A DNA stretch of 64,000 nucleotides from JAPOUP01 sp965199865 (GCA_965199865.1 CBDATU010000004.1:70532-134531), one strand, 5' to 3'; shown: positions 1-9,173, counted from the first letter of the stretch. Made by a program: numbers and translations. Notes: generated by a model not told the origin, from the letters alone.

Positions 1-362
1 TCAATCCGCCCCTCAACATGAGTGACGTTGCGGTCCTCAAAACAGCGCAGCACGTGGGCGATTGCGTCGACCTCACGTATGTTTGCCAGAAACCTGTTCC
101 CAAGCCCTTCGCCCCGGCTGGCCCCTTTCACCAGACCCGCGATGTCAACAAAGGTCATCCGAGCAGGAATTGCCCGCTTTGAGCCGGCAATGGAGGCAAT
201 CCTGTCGAGACGGCGATCGGGAACCGCAACCTCGCCGACATTGGGGTCGATCGTGCAGAATGGAAAATTCGCGGCCTGCGCCGCTGCCGTCCGAGTAAGC
301 GCGTTGAACAGCGTCGACTTTCCCACATTGGGAAGCCCAACGATTCCGGTTCGAAACCCCAT
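1..362 (-). CDS. ychF: Redox-regulated ATPase/GTPase YchF, N-terminal part (runs off left edge)
   Basis: YchF is an Obg-family P-loop NTPase that binds ribosomes and prefers ATP; it acts in the cytoplasm and is linked to stress responses. The minus-strand reading starts MGFRTGIVGLPNVGKST, which contains the G1 loop GLPNVGKS. The switch-II/G3 region DIAGLVKGASRGEGLGN is followed by the conserved NIREVDAI. About 120 codons are present before the window edge, so the G4 motif and the C-terminal TGS domain are not visible. The ATG lies at 360-362 on the complement. In many alphaproteobacteria ychF follows rplY and pth; here those genes lie about 9 kb away in the opposite orientation, which I take as a rearrangement. 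The identification is secure. Confidence 0.95.
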   Translation of the reverse strand, partial: MGFRTGIVGLPNVGKSTLFNALTRTAAAQAANFPFCTIDPNVGEVAVPDRRLDRIASIAGSKRAIPARMTFVDIAGLVKGASRGEGLGNRFLANIREVDAIAHVLRCFEDRNVTHVEGRI

Positions 363-463
363 ACGCCATTCCTCTCCATACAGGCGCGTGGCCACTATCG
401 CGACAATTTTCCTTTCGCAACCCACGTGACCCGTTTTAGACTGTAACGAGGAGGACACGTATC

Positions 464-880
464 ATGGACATAAATCCCTATCTCACATTTCCCGGCAACT
501 GCGAAGAGGCCATGGAATTCTACGCCGAGGTATTCGGTGGACATATTGAGTTCATCGAGAAGACCAAAGACAGCCCAATGGCTGGCAAGATGGGAGAAGA
601 GAATGAGGAGAAGGTGCTGCACGCCCGGCTAAGACTGGGCGAGAGGACCTTGATGGCCTCAGACGCCATGGGCATGCCTTATGAACTGCCACGCGGAATT
701 ACGGTTCAGACCTCATTTACGGATCCCGAAAAGGCCCGGCGCGTGTTCCAACGGCTGGCTAAGCACGGAGAGACGATCATGGAGTTTGCGCCTACCTTCT
801 GGGCAGACGGGTTCGGGATATGCCGCGACCGATATGGGATTCCATGGATGGTCAATTGTGAAACTTCTCCTCAAGGCTGA
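464..880 (+). CDS. VOC superfamily (PhnB/glyoxalase-like) protein
   Basis: This 138-residue protein has the PhnB-like vicinal-oxygen-chelate signature: it opens with NPYLTFPGNCEEAMEFY, followed by a conserved FGG, and ends in FGICRDRYGIPWMVNC. Family members are small dimeric cytoplasmic proteins, often annotated as 3-demethylubiquinone methyltransferase-like, but no reaction can be assigned from sequence. Length is typical of the family. A good ribosome binding site (GAGGAGG, about 450-456) precedes the ATG. It is divergent from ychF with about 100 bp between them. No operon partner is visible, since the next 900 bp appear non-coding. It could be a metal-binding protein or a resistance protein; the fold assignment is firm and the function open. 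Confidence 0.85.
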   Translation: MDINPYLTFPGNCEEAMEFYAEVFGGHIEFIEKTKDSPMAGKMGEENEEKVLHARLRLGERTLMASDAMGMPYELPRGITVQTSFTDPEKARRVFQRLAKHGETIMEFAPTFWADGFGICRDRYGIPWMVNCETSPQG

Positions 881-1517
881 CAGTCGCAGGCCAGCTCTGG
901 TGATGTGCCCGATTTGTTAGGTGCACCGCATGAACCTGTTGAACTTTCGTCAGCTGCGTCTATATCGGCGCTCACTCAGCACCGCGCAATTCCAAGGCAG
1001 TCATGCATGAATTGAGCAAGGCAATTCGAGATGGTGTTCTCGAATTTCGGAAACCGGACGGGTCCGCATAAGAGTGAGCGGGACTGTTGAGGTTTGGCCA
1101 TCAACTTTCGAGCATCCTGACGGCTACGGTTAGAACGGTTGATCTTTGCTTCACCGATCCTCCTGTTCGGTCCTTAAAGAGTATCGGAAGACATGCACAA
1201 AGTGTTTAGACAATGCATCGCCATCACCTGTTTAGAATAGCCCCGATTAGTTGGGAAAATTTCACGAAGCCCCATTTCACCAAAGGTTTCGCCCATTTCC
1301 TCAATGAAGCAGAGCCATAGTTGCATATCAAAGAAAATCCGTACATTTCTTAAGACTTTGAATATCGAATTAAACCAGCCAAAGGTAGGGGATTTCCTGT
1401 GGGACGTTCCATCAGGTGATATCAGGATTCATGATCCCGAATTCGTCAGGCTGACTTCTCAAAAGATCGGAACCGGAACCATCTGATTATGGTCCGAGAG
1501 CGGTTTCGTCGAATGGC

Positions 1518-1537
1518 AGTGTCTCAGTTTGAAATGT
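1518..1537 (+). repeat. Recurrent 20-bp motif, copy A
   Basis: The sequence AGTGTCTCAGTTTGAAATGT is identical to the copy at 54943-54962 and similar (16 of 20) to 49645-49664, always in the same orientation. Pyrimidine-rich DNA with CTCTTCC follows copies A and C, and a weak similarity (GCTCCATCC / GTTCCATCC, then TTTTCCGCTCTT) extends further. It may be the end of a decayed insertion sequence; I do not recognise the family. Confidence 0.5.
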
Positions 1538-1560
1538 CTTTTTCTGCTCTTCCCGTCTCA

Positions 1561-1573
1561 CCCCCCCCCCCCC
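1561..1573 (+). repeat. Homopolymer tract of 13 C
   Basis: A continuous run of 13 cytosines sits 23 bp after repeat copy A, in DNA without a recognisable gene. The corresponding place in copy C reads CCCCGGCCG, so the run seems to be an expansion. Slippage or sequencing error is likely at such a tract; there is no sign that it controls a gene. Confidence 0.7.
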
Positions 1574-1783
1574 GCTCCATCCTGAAGTGCGCCATTTTCC
1601 GCTCTTTCGCGGACCTCACCGGATCCAGCACCCTCCGTCGCATCAGAGCACTGTTTCACGGCCTTCGCCGAAGGCCTTACGCGATCCCCTCAGCCATTTA
1701 CTGAAAACGGCGATCCACGCCTCACGTTCCTCCCTAAAACCAGCCAACAGATCCTCGACCAGCGCATCATCGATCGCTTCCGG

Positions 1784-3157
1784 TCATGAATATCCGAACG
1801 AACCATCATCGTAAGGTTTCGGTTCGGGAGGTGACCGGTCGGAATCGCTGGATACGGTTTTTCGCTCCGCCATCGCCAGTCTTTCCGCCCTTTCCCTTAA
1901 TTCCGGATCCTTTGCCCGATTGATCAGGAAAGTCCGGAAGCTCAGAATCGGGCAGTAGAACGTCTTGTCCACACGCTGCTGAAGCGCTCCCCTATGAACA
2001 AGATGGTGACGGAAGTCCCTAACGGTCATGTTTTCCGGCAGACGCCATCGACGTTCATCCCTGACATTATCCTCGATCAGTTCATCAATATCACCGAGAT
2101 CCATACCATCCTTCACTCCCAGCATGATGGCGGATGTCAGGTTAACGTTTTCCTGCATTTCCTCGGATGTCTGGCCAAGATGATGGACCTGTCGCCGCCT
2201 CAATGCGTCCCCATGGACATGGGACCAGTTAACCTTGGAGAGATTGCCATCAATCATCCTGACCGCATTCCCCAGTGCCTGGAATGAGTGATACAGATGT
2301 CGTGGCCAGCCATTGCTATCCTGCATGAGTCTGTCGATGTTCAGGATCACGTGATTGTTGTCATCTCGGATGACCAGGCCGAATTTCAGCCTGAACCCGA
2401 GGAAAAAATCATTCATCTCATCCATGGTCAGACAGTCGATTTCATGGATGTTATCGATACGGGTCAGACCAGCTCTGGAAAGAACGTTCTGCACATCTCC
2501 CAGACCGGCGAATACCGGCAGGATCGGTAAGCCTCTCTGGCAGTTATGAAGTGCCTGAAGGAATTTCGCCACCGGATGACCCCTGTCAACCGCAATGTTC
2601 TGCATTTCGTCAATGGCGACAATGAGGGGTCTTTGCCAGTCATGGGGCGGAAAAATCCCGTTAAGTTCGAACAGGTTTTCCGGCCTCCCACCAATATCAC
2701 CAATAAAGGATCTGACAACATCACCAAATCCGGCAATGACCGAAATCGGTGAAACGTTTTCCGTCAATGATTTCCCAAGCCTGGCGCTGGCTCTGGCGGC
2801 GGTTTTCAGGAGTCTTTCACCCCATTTATGGCTGGACAGTCCGGCGGCAACGGTCATGTAATCCATGACGTTATCCAGTTTTTCCATATCCTCACTGGAC
2901 AGGACAAGTATGCTGTATCCCCTGACCTTTTCAGTGCTTCGTTGTTCCAGCTCTGCGAAAATGGATGATTTTCCCGCTCCCGGCGCGCCCTGAAGGATGC
3001 GTGTCGCCTTCGGCTCCCCGTGATTGTTGAATTCAGCCACCTTGCTCTCGATATCGGCAATGACATCCTGCCGTCCGACAAAAACCGGTGGTGGCGGGGA
3101 CGAACTCTTGCGGATGAATTTAACAAGAGCGGCCGTCTGTTCCCGCGTTGGCATCAT
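1784..3157 (-). CDS. AAA-type ATP-binding protein of unknown function
   Basis: This 457-residue protein is a P-loop ATPase of the AAA/ORC-like kind. Walker A is GAPGAGKS at residues 57-64. Walker B is LIVAIDE at 178-184, preceded by a segment (FVGRQDVI, 26-33) like that which opens many ORC/STAND-type ATPase modules. A sensor-1-like strand with PVFAGLGD follows. The C-terminal third is charged and unlike anything I can name. Two adjacent ATGs exist at 3157 and 3154, and GGGGAAAG lies just upstream. No partner gene follows on the same strand within 1 kb; a truncated CoiA-like frame lies upstream in the same orientation. The context of IS debris suggests accessory DNA. A role in phage defence or in a mobile element is possible but unproven. 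Confidence 0.75.
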   Translation of the reverse strand: MMPTREQTAALVKFIRKSSSPPPPVFVGRQDVIADIESKVAEFNNHGEPKATRILQGAPGAGKSSIFAELEQRSTEKVRGYSILVLSSEDMEKLDNVMDYMTVAAGLSSHKWGERLLKTAARASARLGKSLTENVSPISVIAGFGDVVRSFIGDIGGRPENLFELNGIFPPHDWQRPLIVAIDEMQNIAVDRGHPVAKFLQALHNCQRGLPILPVFAGLGDVQNVLSRAGLTRIDNIHEIDCLTMDEMNDFFLGFRLKFGLVIRDDNNHVILNIDRLMQDSNGWPRHLYHSFQALGNAVRMIDGNLSKVNWSHVHGDALRRRQVHHLGQTSEEMQENVNLTSAIMLGVKDGMDLGDIDELIEDNVRDERRWRLPENMTVRDFRHHLVHRGALQQRVDKTFYCPILSFRTFLINRAKDPELRERAERLAMAERKTVSSDSDRSPPEPKPYDDGSFGYS

Positions 3158-3420
3158 CTTTCCCCGTCAGTCATTGGAGAGGTCTGGTGAATGCGCTCTT
3201 TGCATATGAAAACTATCATTCCATCCCGGTTCCAGCAAGCGGGAACACATTCGGGCGGTGTCCCGGAAACGTCCATCGGATGGCGTATCCCGTGAATGAT
3301 CGGGGACCGGCCCATATGCCGGTTCCTTCAGGCGACGGACCGGTCCGGGAATTTCCGCCCGTCGCATGCGCATGCGATCACGTCTTCCGTCATCCACCTG
3401 ATGCGTCACCCTGGTCCCGA
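3158..3420. other. Intergenic region, nothing recognised
   Basis: The stretch between the ATPase start and the truncated CoiA-like frame holds only short overlapping frames on both strands, and no recognisable motif. It may contain the missing C-terminal part of the CoiA-like gene in a decayed form. Confidence 0.4.
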
Positions 3421-3942
3421 TCAGCGGCTGAACATGACGTCAGGTCTTCCGACACCAGGATCCACTTCCACCGCTACGCTATCGGCGGCAGCCTTCCGGT
3501 CCGGGAAAACGGGGCCATTCACCCGGTCCGGCATTTCACGCCACATGGGACTCCGGCGCATGGATCCGGTGCACGACCGGGTTTGTTTACCCATATGGGC
3601 CGGCAGCCATGGCCCGCACCGGTCCTGGAGAATCCCTTTCGCCGCCAGGTGCGGCGTCGTCTCACCGGCGGTCGCGCGGTCATTGACTGGAGCATGCGCG
3701 AAATGATGCGTCCTTCCGTGGCCGTTTTTCGCGATCAGGGGCTGATCGCATGCGGGACATACGCGGCCGCAGGCAGGTCCTGATGAGACCTCATCGATAC
3801 TGAAACAGTGACCGTTACGGCTTCCTATGCGGGATCGTGTCGCGAGTTTGGTGGAAATTCGAAACCGGTGCATTCTCCGGGTGAACCGTAACCACCCACC
3901 AGCGGCCGGAGCCGCCAGAGGAGCATCCATGTCCCGTTTCAA
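3421..3942 (-). pseudogene. Truncated CoiA-like (competence/nuclease) protein
   Basis: The 173-residue frame contains a CoiA-like zinc-ribbon segment: PACGRVCPACDQPLI, then HHFAHA, then a region ending in HLAAKGIL. This is the usual N-terminal part of CoiA-type proteins, which carry a nuclease-like fold after the zinc module. The frame stops at PDVMFSR, where longer relatives continue through the rest of the nuclease core, so the key C-terminal portion is missing and the codons after the stop show no continuation. The first about 45 residues look unlike the family, so the true start may lie downstream. It is on the same strand as the ATPase at 1784-3157 but 260 bp away. I treat it as a remnant; the zinc-ribbon match is moderately convincing. 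Confidence 0.5.
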
Positions 3943-4016
3943 GGGGTTTCAGGGCATTTTCCGCGGTCTTTCCGGATCTTCTGCCCACTTTTCCCCATTC
4001 TTTCCGCAGGCGGGCG

Positions 4017-4346
4017 TCATGACGGTGCCGGAACCGGCGCGTCCGGGGACCATCCGCGCCCGTCGCGCGGCAGGACATTCGTGAGGATCAAGGGTTGCCG
4101 CATCACCGCGACCGGCGCGACCCGGTGGGCCCTGCCCGCCGCAGTGAGCCGTTCGTACATCTCCCTCATCGCAGGGTTCCAGCACACGGCCGTCATCGCC
4201 GCCATGGACGTCACGTCACGGGGCCCGCACCGCCCGCCGCGTTCGCGGAGCCATCCGTGCAGCGCCCGGAATCCCTCCTTTCCGTTCGCGTGGACGGCCG
4301 GTCGGCCCCCGCTCACGGCGGTTCCCGCCACTATCCTGTCCGTCAT
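4017..4346 (-). pseudogene. Internally deleted IS110-family transposase
   Basis: Reading from the ATG at 4346, the frame begins MTDRIVAGTAVSGG and continues with NGKEGFRALHGWL, which matches the start of the DEDD domain of IS110 transposases. It then passes directly into VTSMAAMTAVCWNP, MREMYERLTAAGRAHRV and a MRQPL segment, the extreme C-terminus of the same family. The central catalytic and linker region (roughly 200 residues in a full protein) is absent, although the frame stays open. IS110 elements lack long inverted repeats, so the ends cannot be drawn. This is a collapsed, presumably inactive, derivative. The family call is fairly secure. Confidence 0.65.
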
Positions 4347-4604
4347 GTCCCTGCGCTCCCGCTCCCGTGGTTGATCCGGGTCCTGTCCTAGCATCCATCC
4401 AGGACGCACAGGGACGGCGGTGAAGGTGGGCGGCCAGACTCCTCCACGGCCCTTCGGCCCGGATCCTCACGACCCGACCCGCCTTCGCGGGGCGGTTGCC
4501 CCGCATCCTCTCCGAACGGCCGGCGCGGAGAGGGAATCCCTTCATGGATGATGCACGAGATTCCGGACCGGCGGAAGCGCAGGGTTCCGCACAGCCGGCG
4601 CGGA

Positions 4605-4634
4605 GTTTTCCATAGGTGTGGAAAACTTTCCACA
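4605..4634. promoter_or_regulatory. Two overlapping perfect palindromes upstream of trpA
   Basis: GTTTTCCA at 4605-4612 and TGGAAAAC at 4619-4626 form an inverted repeat with a 6-nt centre. Overlapping it, TGTGGAAA at 4617-4624 and TTTCCACA at 4627-4634 form a second one with a 2-nt centre. The arrangement resembles a bipartite operator. It lies about 280 bp upstream of trpA, inside otherwise gene-less DNA. What binds it is unknown. Confidence 0.35.
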
Positions 4635-4914
4635 ACATCATCCTTAGGATTCTTTCTGATTGGTTCAGACATACAGGACCACGCCATGCAACCGACTACA
4701 CCCTGCAGCGAACTCCGGATTTTGGCGTGAATGTGGCTATACGGGGAACGGTTAAGCCGCATAGCAGTCAGTAGCCCAACCTGATTCCCAATACCTTCTG
4801 CCAGTTTGCCTGCCCCTGCCCTCCGACCAACACCCAACGCAGTACGCAAATTGCCTGATTGATCTTGCCTGTGTTCCGTTGCAGATCAGACCGGTCCACA
4901 GGAAAGGACTGACC

Positions 4915-5706
4915 ATGACCCGAATCGATGCAAAATTCGCGTCCCTGCGCGCATCGAACAGAAAGGCCTTCGTGGCCTACGTTATGGCGGGCGACCCCGA
5001 TTACGAAACTTCCCTGCAAATCCTGAACGGTCTGCCAGACGCCGGTGTTGACATAATTGAGCTTGGAATACCTTTCACCGATCCAATGGCCGATGGCCCG
5101 ACCATCCAGCTTGCGGGCCAGCGTGCGCTGGAAGGTGGCCAGACCCTTCGAAAAACGCTCGATCTGGCTGCGGAGTTCCGACGGAACGACGACACGACGC
5201 CGATCGTGATGATGGGATACTACAACCCAATCTACAGCCACGGCGTGAAGCGGTTTCTGGATGACGCGGTGCAGGTCGGAATCGACGGCCTGATCGTCGT
5301 GGACCTACCTCCTGAGGAGGATGACGAACTCTGCGTTCCGGCTCAGCAGGCAGGGCTTAACTTCATCCGGCTCGCCACGCCTACAACCGATGACAGGCGC
5401 CTGCCAAAGGTCCTTCAGAATACATCGGGCTTCGTCTATTACGTGTCGATCACCGGGATTACCGGCGCGGCGGAAGCCGTCGCCGGAGAAGTCGGGCCCG
5501 AGGTCAGTCGAATCAAGGCCAAGACTGATCTCCCCGTCGCGGTCGGCTTTGGCATCAAGACACCTGATGCGGCCAGAACCATCGCCAGCATCGCCGATGG
5601 TGCCGTTGTTGGCTCGGCCATCGTTACGAAAATCGGGGCAGGAGAATCGATTTCGGATGTACTGGCATTCGTTGAAAGCCTTGCCGAAGGCGCGCATTCG
5701 GCATAG
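4915..5706 (+). CDS. trpA: Tryptophan synthase alpha chain
   Basis: TrpA splits indole-3-glycerol phosphate to indole and glyceraldehyde 3-phosphate and channels indole to TrpB. The 263-residue TIM barrel has both catalytic acids at the canonical positions, E49 (VDIIELG) and D60 (PMADGP). The phosphate-binding GITG and the glycine-rich VGFGIKTP and GSAIV segments are also present. The ATG at 4915 is preceded by GGAAAGGA; an earlier in-frame start at 4879 would add an unlikely extension. Unusually, trpA is on the opposite strand from trpB and trpF, which end and begin about 7-9 kb to the right; in relatives the three are adjacent. A hydratase-family gene follows after 3 bp. The identification is certain. 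Confidence 0.98.
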   Translation: MTRIDAKFASLRASNRKAFVAYVMAGDPDYETSLQILNGLPDAGVDIIELGIPFTDPMADGPTIQLAGQRALEGGQTLRKTLDLAAEFRRNDDTTPIVMMGYYNPIYSHGVKRFLDDAVQVGIDGLIVVDLPPEEDDELCVPAQQAGLNFIRLATPTTDDRRLPKVLQNTSGFVYYVSITGITGAAEAVAGEVGPEVSRIKAKTDLPVAVGFGIKTPDAARTIASIADGAVVGSAIVTKIGAGESISDVLAFVESLAEGAHSA

Positions 5707-5709
5707 CGC

Positions 5710-6513
5710 ATGGTTACCAGCGACGACATCGAAGGCTTCGCTTCATCTCTGCTTGATGCCTATGATTGTGGCACTCAGCTTCCCCCGATCTCCGATTCGC
5801 TACCAGACCTGGATGCCGCAGTCGCTTACCGTATAGCGCACCGCATTACCGCCCTGCGCGAAAACCGGGGCGAATGGCGTGTGGGATGCAAGATCGGCTT
5901 TACCAACCGTACCATCTGGCCCCTCTATGGCGTCTCTGGCCCGATGTGGGGTCCGGTATGGAACTCGACGCTGCACGAACTGCCCCTTGCGCCTGTTGCC
6001 TTACCGAAGCTTGCGCAGCCACGGCTTGAGCCGGAGATAATTTTTGGCCTCGGATCCACCGTATATGCAGGAATGCCGCTGAGCCGTCTTGCCGAATGCA
6101 TCGACTGGATCTCGCATGGCTTTGAGATCGTGTTTTCACCATTTCCCGATTGGCGCTTCACCGGAGCCGACACAGCAGCGGCCTTTGGCCTGCACGGGGC
6201 GCTATATATCGGCCAAAGGCAGCGGTTCGCTCCAGAGCTGGCTTTCTCCCTTCCCGGCATGCGGGTAGACCTTGAAGGTCCAGGAAACAGACACCTCAAC
6301 GGATTCGGCTCTGACGTACTGGACGGTCCACTTCAGGCACTAAGCTTTCTTCTGGAAACACTGGCGGCGGATCCGGACGCGCCAACTCTCACTGCAGGAC
6401 AGATCGTGACCACCGGAACGCTCACGGATGCCGTCCCGATCGCTCCCGGTGACCGCTGGACCACCCGGATCGATGGAATTGATCTGCCTGGAGCCGAAAT
6501 CACCTTTCTTTAG
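5710..6513 (+). CDS. 2-keto-4-pentenoate hydratase-family protein
   Basis: The 267-residue protein resembles MhpD/HpaH-type hydratases, which belong to the fumarylacetoacetase-like fold and act on 2-hydroxy-dienoates in aromatic catabolism using a divalent metal. Supporting segments are the opening helix region with AYRIAHRITALR, the WRVGCKIGFTN motif, RLEPEIIFGL (metal-binding glutamates) and the C-terminal TAGQIVTTGTLTDA. Length is normal. It starts 3 bp after the trpA stop and probably shares its transcript; no strong ribosome binding site is visible, so translational coupling is plausible. No other aromatic-degradation genes are near, so the physiological substrate cannot be stated. Confidence 0.8.
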   Translation: MVTSDDIEGFASSLLDAYDCGTQLPPISDSLPDLDAAVAYRIAHRITALRENRGEWRVGCKIGFTNRTIWPLYGVSGPMWGPVWNSTLHELPLAPVALPKLAQPRLEPEIIFGLGSTVYAGMPLSRLAECIDWISHGFEIVFSPFPDWRFTGADTAAAFGLHGALYIGQRQRFAPELAFSLPGMRVDLEGPGNRHLNGFGSDVLDGPLQALSFLLETLAADPDAPTLTAGQIVTTGTLTDAVPIAPGDRWTTRIDGIDLPGAEITFL

Positions 6514-6723
6514 GCAGGCCAGCGGCACCCACCGGTCATCGGTGCCCATCGCGGGATTCACACCACCGCACTGAGCAGCCAATCCGAATGCGGCACGAAT
6601 GAACCAGCGATGCCGGCCTACCGCCTGGTCACCAGGCGCAACAGGCCAAGGCGCCATGTTGTCTAGGTTCCCGCAGATTGTTACAGCGGACTTACCGAAT
6701 TGCTCACATACTGGACGCCTCCC

Positions 6724-7893
6724 ATGGCCGTAATCACTGAAATCGAGGATCTCAAGCGCATCTATCGCCGACGCGTTCCAAAAATGTTCTTCGACTACAC
6801 AGAGTCGGGTTCTTGGACGGAACAGACATTCAACGAAAATTCCGATGACTTCAGGAAGATCCGGCTGCGACAGCGCGTGGCGGTGGACATGACCGGCCGC
6901 TCCACCGAAGGTCAGATGATCGGCCAGGACGTCGCCATGCCGGTAGCACTGGCACCCGTTGGATTGACAGGGATGCAGAGCGCCGATGGTGAGATCAAGG
7001 CCGCAAGAGCAGCGGAGGCTTTCGGTGTGCCTTTCACGCTTTCCACCATGTCGATATGTTCGATTGAGGACGTGGCCAAGAGCACGGCCAGACCGTTCTG
7101 GTTCCAGCTCTACACGATGAAGGACATTGATTTCACCAGTCGAATGATTGAGCGCGCCAAGGCAGCGGGCTGTTCGGCTCTCGTGATCACTCTTGACCTT
7201 CAGATACTGGGGCAGCGGCACAAGGATCTGAAAAACGGACTTTCAGCCCCTCCGAAACTCACCATTCCGACAATGCTGAACCTTGCGACCAAATGGGGCT
7301 GGGGGCTGGAGATGCTCGGCACGAAACGTCGGTTCTTCGGGAATATCATTGGCCATGTGAAAGGGATATCAGACGCCTCGTCGCTCGGTTCCTGGACCAA
7401 CGAGCAGTTCGACCCCGCGCTGGACTGGATCAAGGTCGGGAAGTTGATGGAGCAGTGGGGCGGCAAGGTCATCCTCAAAGGTATCCTTGATGCCGAAGAC
7501 GCGAAAATGGCGCTGAAACTCGGCGCTGACGCGATCATCGTGTCGAACCATGGCGGGCGACAGCTTGATGGCGCGCTTAGCGCCATCCGTGTCCTGCCAT
7601 CGATCCTTGATGCTGTCGGCGATCAGATCGAAGTCCATATTGATGGTGGTATCCGTTCCGGACAGGATGTCCTGAAGGCTCTGGCGATGGGTGCCAAGGG
7701 CACCCATATCGGCCGAGCCTACATTTACGGGCTGGGAGCGATGGGTCAGAAGGGAGTGACCAGGGCACTGGAAGTCATCCAAAAGGAACTTGATATCTCA
7801 ATGGCATTGTGTGGCCGTCGGCGACTCGAAGAGCTTGACCGAGACATCCTGTTCATTCCTGAGGATTTCACGGGACGCTGGGAGGAGAGCTGA
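6724..7893 (+). CDS. FMN-dependent alpha-hydroxy-acid dehydrogenase (L-lactate dehydrogenase-like)
   Basis: Family members oxidise L-2-hydroxy acids with FMN; LldD is the membrane-associated respiratory L-lactate dehydrogenase. Here an N-terminal FFDYTESGSW, the FMN-binding PVALAPVG and LSTMS strands, FQLYTMKD, and the active-site SNHGGRQLDG (catalytic His) and IDGGIRSG segments are all present in order. From the ATG at 6724 (MAVITEIED) the protein has 389 residues, usual for the family; an upstream in-frame start at 6700 is less likely. The exact substrate (lactate, glycolate, mandelate) is uncertain, so no symbol is given. It lies 210 bp after the hydratase gene. Confidence 0.9.
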   Translation: MAVITEIEDLKRIYRRRVPKMFFDYTESGSWTEQTFNENSDDFRKIRLRQRVAVDMTGRSTEGQMIGQDVAMPVALAPVGLTGMQSADGEIKAARAAEAFGVPFTLSTMSICSIEDVAKSTARPFWFQLYTMKDIDFTSRMIERAKAAGCSALVITLDLQILGQRHKDLKNGLSAPPKLTIPTMLNLATKWGWGLEMLGTKRRFFGNIIGHVKGISDASSLGSWTNEQFDPALDWIKVGKLMEQWGGKVILKGILDAEDAKMALKLGADAIIVSNHGGRQLDGALSAIRVLPSILDAVGDQIEVHIDGGIRSGQDVLKALAMGAKGTHIGRAYIYGLGAMGQKGVTRALEVIQKELDISMALCGRRRLEELDRDILFIPEDFTGRWEES

Positions 7894-8009
7894 CAGACAA
7901 AATCCTGAGGGACGCGAATCTTGCAGATGGTAGCGGAAGATCCACGCACACTAGATTGATCTCCTCGGTATCAGTCCATTGGCGGCAGTGCCATGGAAGA
8001 AACCGCACC

Positions 8010-9173
8010 TCAGCTGCTGACCGCAAGACGCCCCATACGCTGTCGATCCAGAAGCCAGACAGCGGGCAGGATCAGCGCCAGGATTCCCGCCACCACGACA
8101 AAGGACATGCGCAGACCCAATAGCTGCGCGACTCCGCCCATCATCGCCGGCCCAAAAAAGAATCCCAGTATTCCAAACATCCAGGCACGTGACAGGGCAT
8201 GCGCTCTCTGATCTTCTGTCACACGCGCACCAAGAATCGAGTTGGCCGACGGTACGATTACCGCCAGCCCCAGTGCTCCGAACGCAACGCCAAGAATCGC
8301 CATTGCCGGGCTGAATGCCGCCGCAATCACTATAGTTCCCACCACAGCCAGCACTGCGGAACAGAAGATGAGGACCGCATGCCCAAGCCACTGTGCCAAT
8401 ACCTGCCCTGAAAGTCTTCCGACCCCCATCACAAAACCCAGTATCGCCGGCCCAAAGCTTCCCTCCCCGGGTGCCGCACCGAGCGTGCGCTCAATGTGTA
8501 ACGCCGACCAAGCCTCAATAGCGTTCTCCCCTATGAAACTTGTACAAAGGATCAGGCCCGTCAGGGCGATGGCCAGCCACGGTGCATGGCGTGGATGCTC
8601 GACCTGAACGGTAGCGGGACGTCGGGCAGACGGTTCCCACATCAGTGGAACCAGGACCACGCAGGCAACAGCAGCGATCGGAAGCGTGTCGGCCGGGCTC
8701 CAACCCGCCTTTCGTGCGAGACCGCCACAATAGGCAGCTGCCGCGAAGGCAAAGGAGAACATGGCATGGTTCACGTTCATCAGGTGAAAGCCCGTCCGGG
8801 CCTCTCGGGAGCTGATCTCGACATTCGCGGTGATGTCGAGGAGCGCGACACTCGCGCCCAATGCCAACATCGCAACACCCAATGTCAGCGCATCTACAGC
8901 GAATATCGGATAGATGAGCGCCAGGGAAAGCGCAATTCCAGCCAGTGGAAGCGCTAACTGCCCGAGGGCCGGAATAATTCGTGGCACCATTCCCATCGCA
9001 ACCATGCCACCAATGGCAGACATCAGCAACGCAGCGCCAAATCCTGCATCTGTCGCACTGACGGAGGCTTTGATGTCCGGTACCAGGGCTGCAAAGGTTC
9101 CCCACAATATACCAACCGCCGCCAGGGCGACGGCAGGTGCACGGGAGTGACGGATCACGACTGGCATGCCCAT
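8010..9173 (-). CDS. MFS transporter
   Basis: This 387-residue hydrophobic protein has about twelve predicted membrane segments, beginning after a short basic N-terminus with AVALAAVGILWG and ending in LILPAVWLLDR plus a short polar tail. Small residues are enriched in the helices and a loop with basic residues (EDQRAHALSRAW) lies between late segments, as in the major facilitator superfamily. A conserved SSREARTGFHLMNVNHAMFS-like stretch in the middle is shared with FucP/YbjJ-like transporters. The substrate cannot be deduced. The gene is convergent with lldD-like 6724-7893 and divergent from rplY. Confidence 0.85.
   Translation of the reverse strand: MGMPVVIRHSRAPAVALAAVGILWGTFAALVPDIKASVSATDAGFGAALLMSAIGGMVAMGMVPRIIPALGQLALPLAGIALSLALIYPIFAVDALTLGVAMLALGASVALLDITANVEISSREARTGFHLMNVNHAMFSFAFAAAAYCGGLARKAGWSPADTLPIAAVACVVLVPLMWEPSARRPATVQVEHPRHAPWLAIALTGLILCTSFIGENAIEAWSALHIERTLGAAPGEGSFGPAILGFVMGVGRLSGQVLAQWLGHAVLIFCSAVLAVVGTIVIAAAFSPAMAILGVAFGALGLAVIVPSANSILGARVTEDQRAHALSRAWMFGILGFFFGPAMMGGVAQLLGLRMSFVVVAGILALILPAVWLLDRQRMGRLAVSS

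Larger units (their letters stand above)
881..1783. other. Intergenic/degraded region with no recognisable gene
   Basis: About 900 bp lies between the VOC gene and the AAA ATPase. Only short open frames (60-75 codons) occur, with no family motif or convincing ribosome binding site. The part from about 1180 to 1480 is noticeably AT-richer than its surroundings. At 1518-1537 there is one copy of a 20-bp motif that recurs at 49645 and 54943, and at 1561-1573 a run of 13 C. A short hairpin (GGCCTT / AAGGCC) lies near 1661-1677. I read the stretch as the remains of mobile DNA. Confidence 0.5.
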
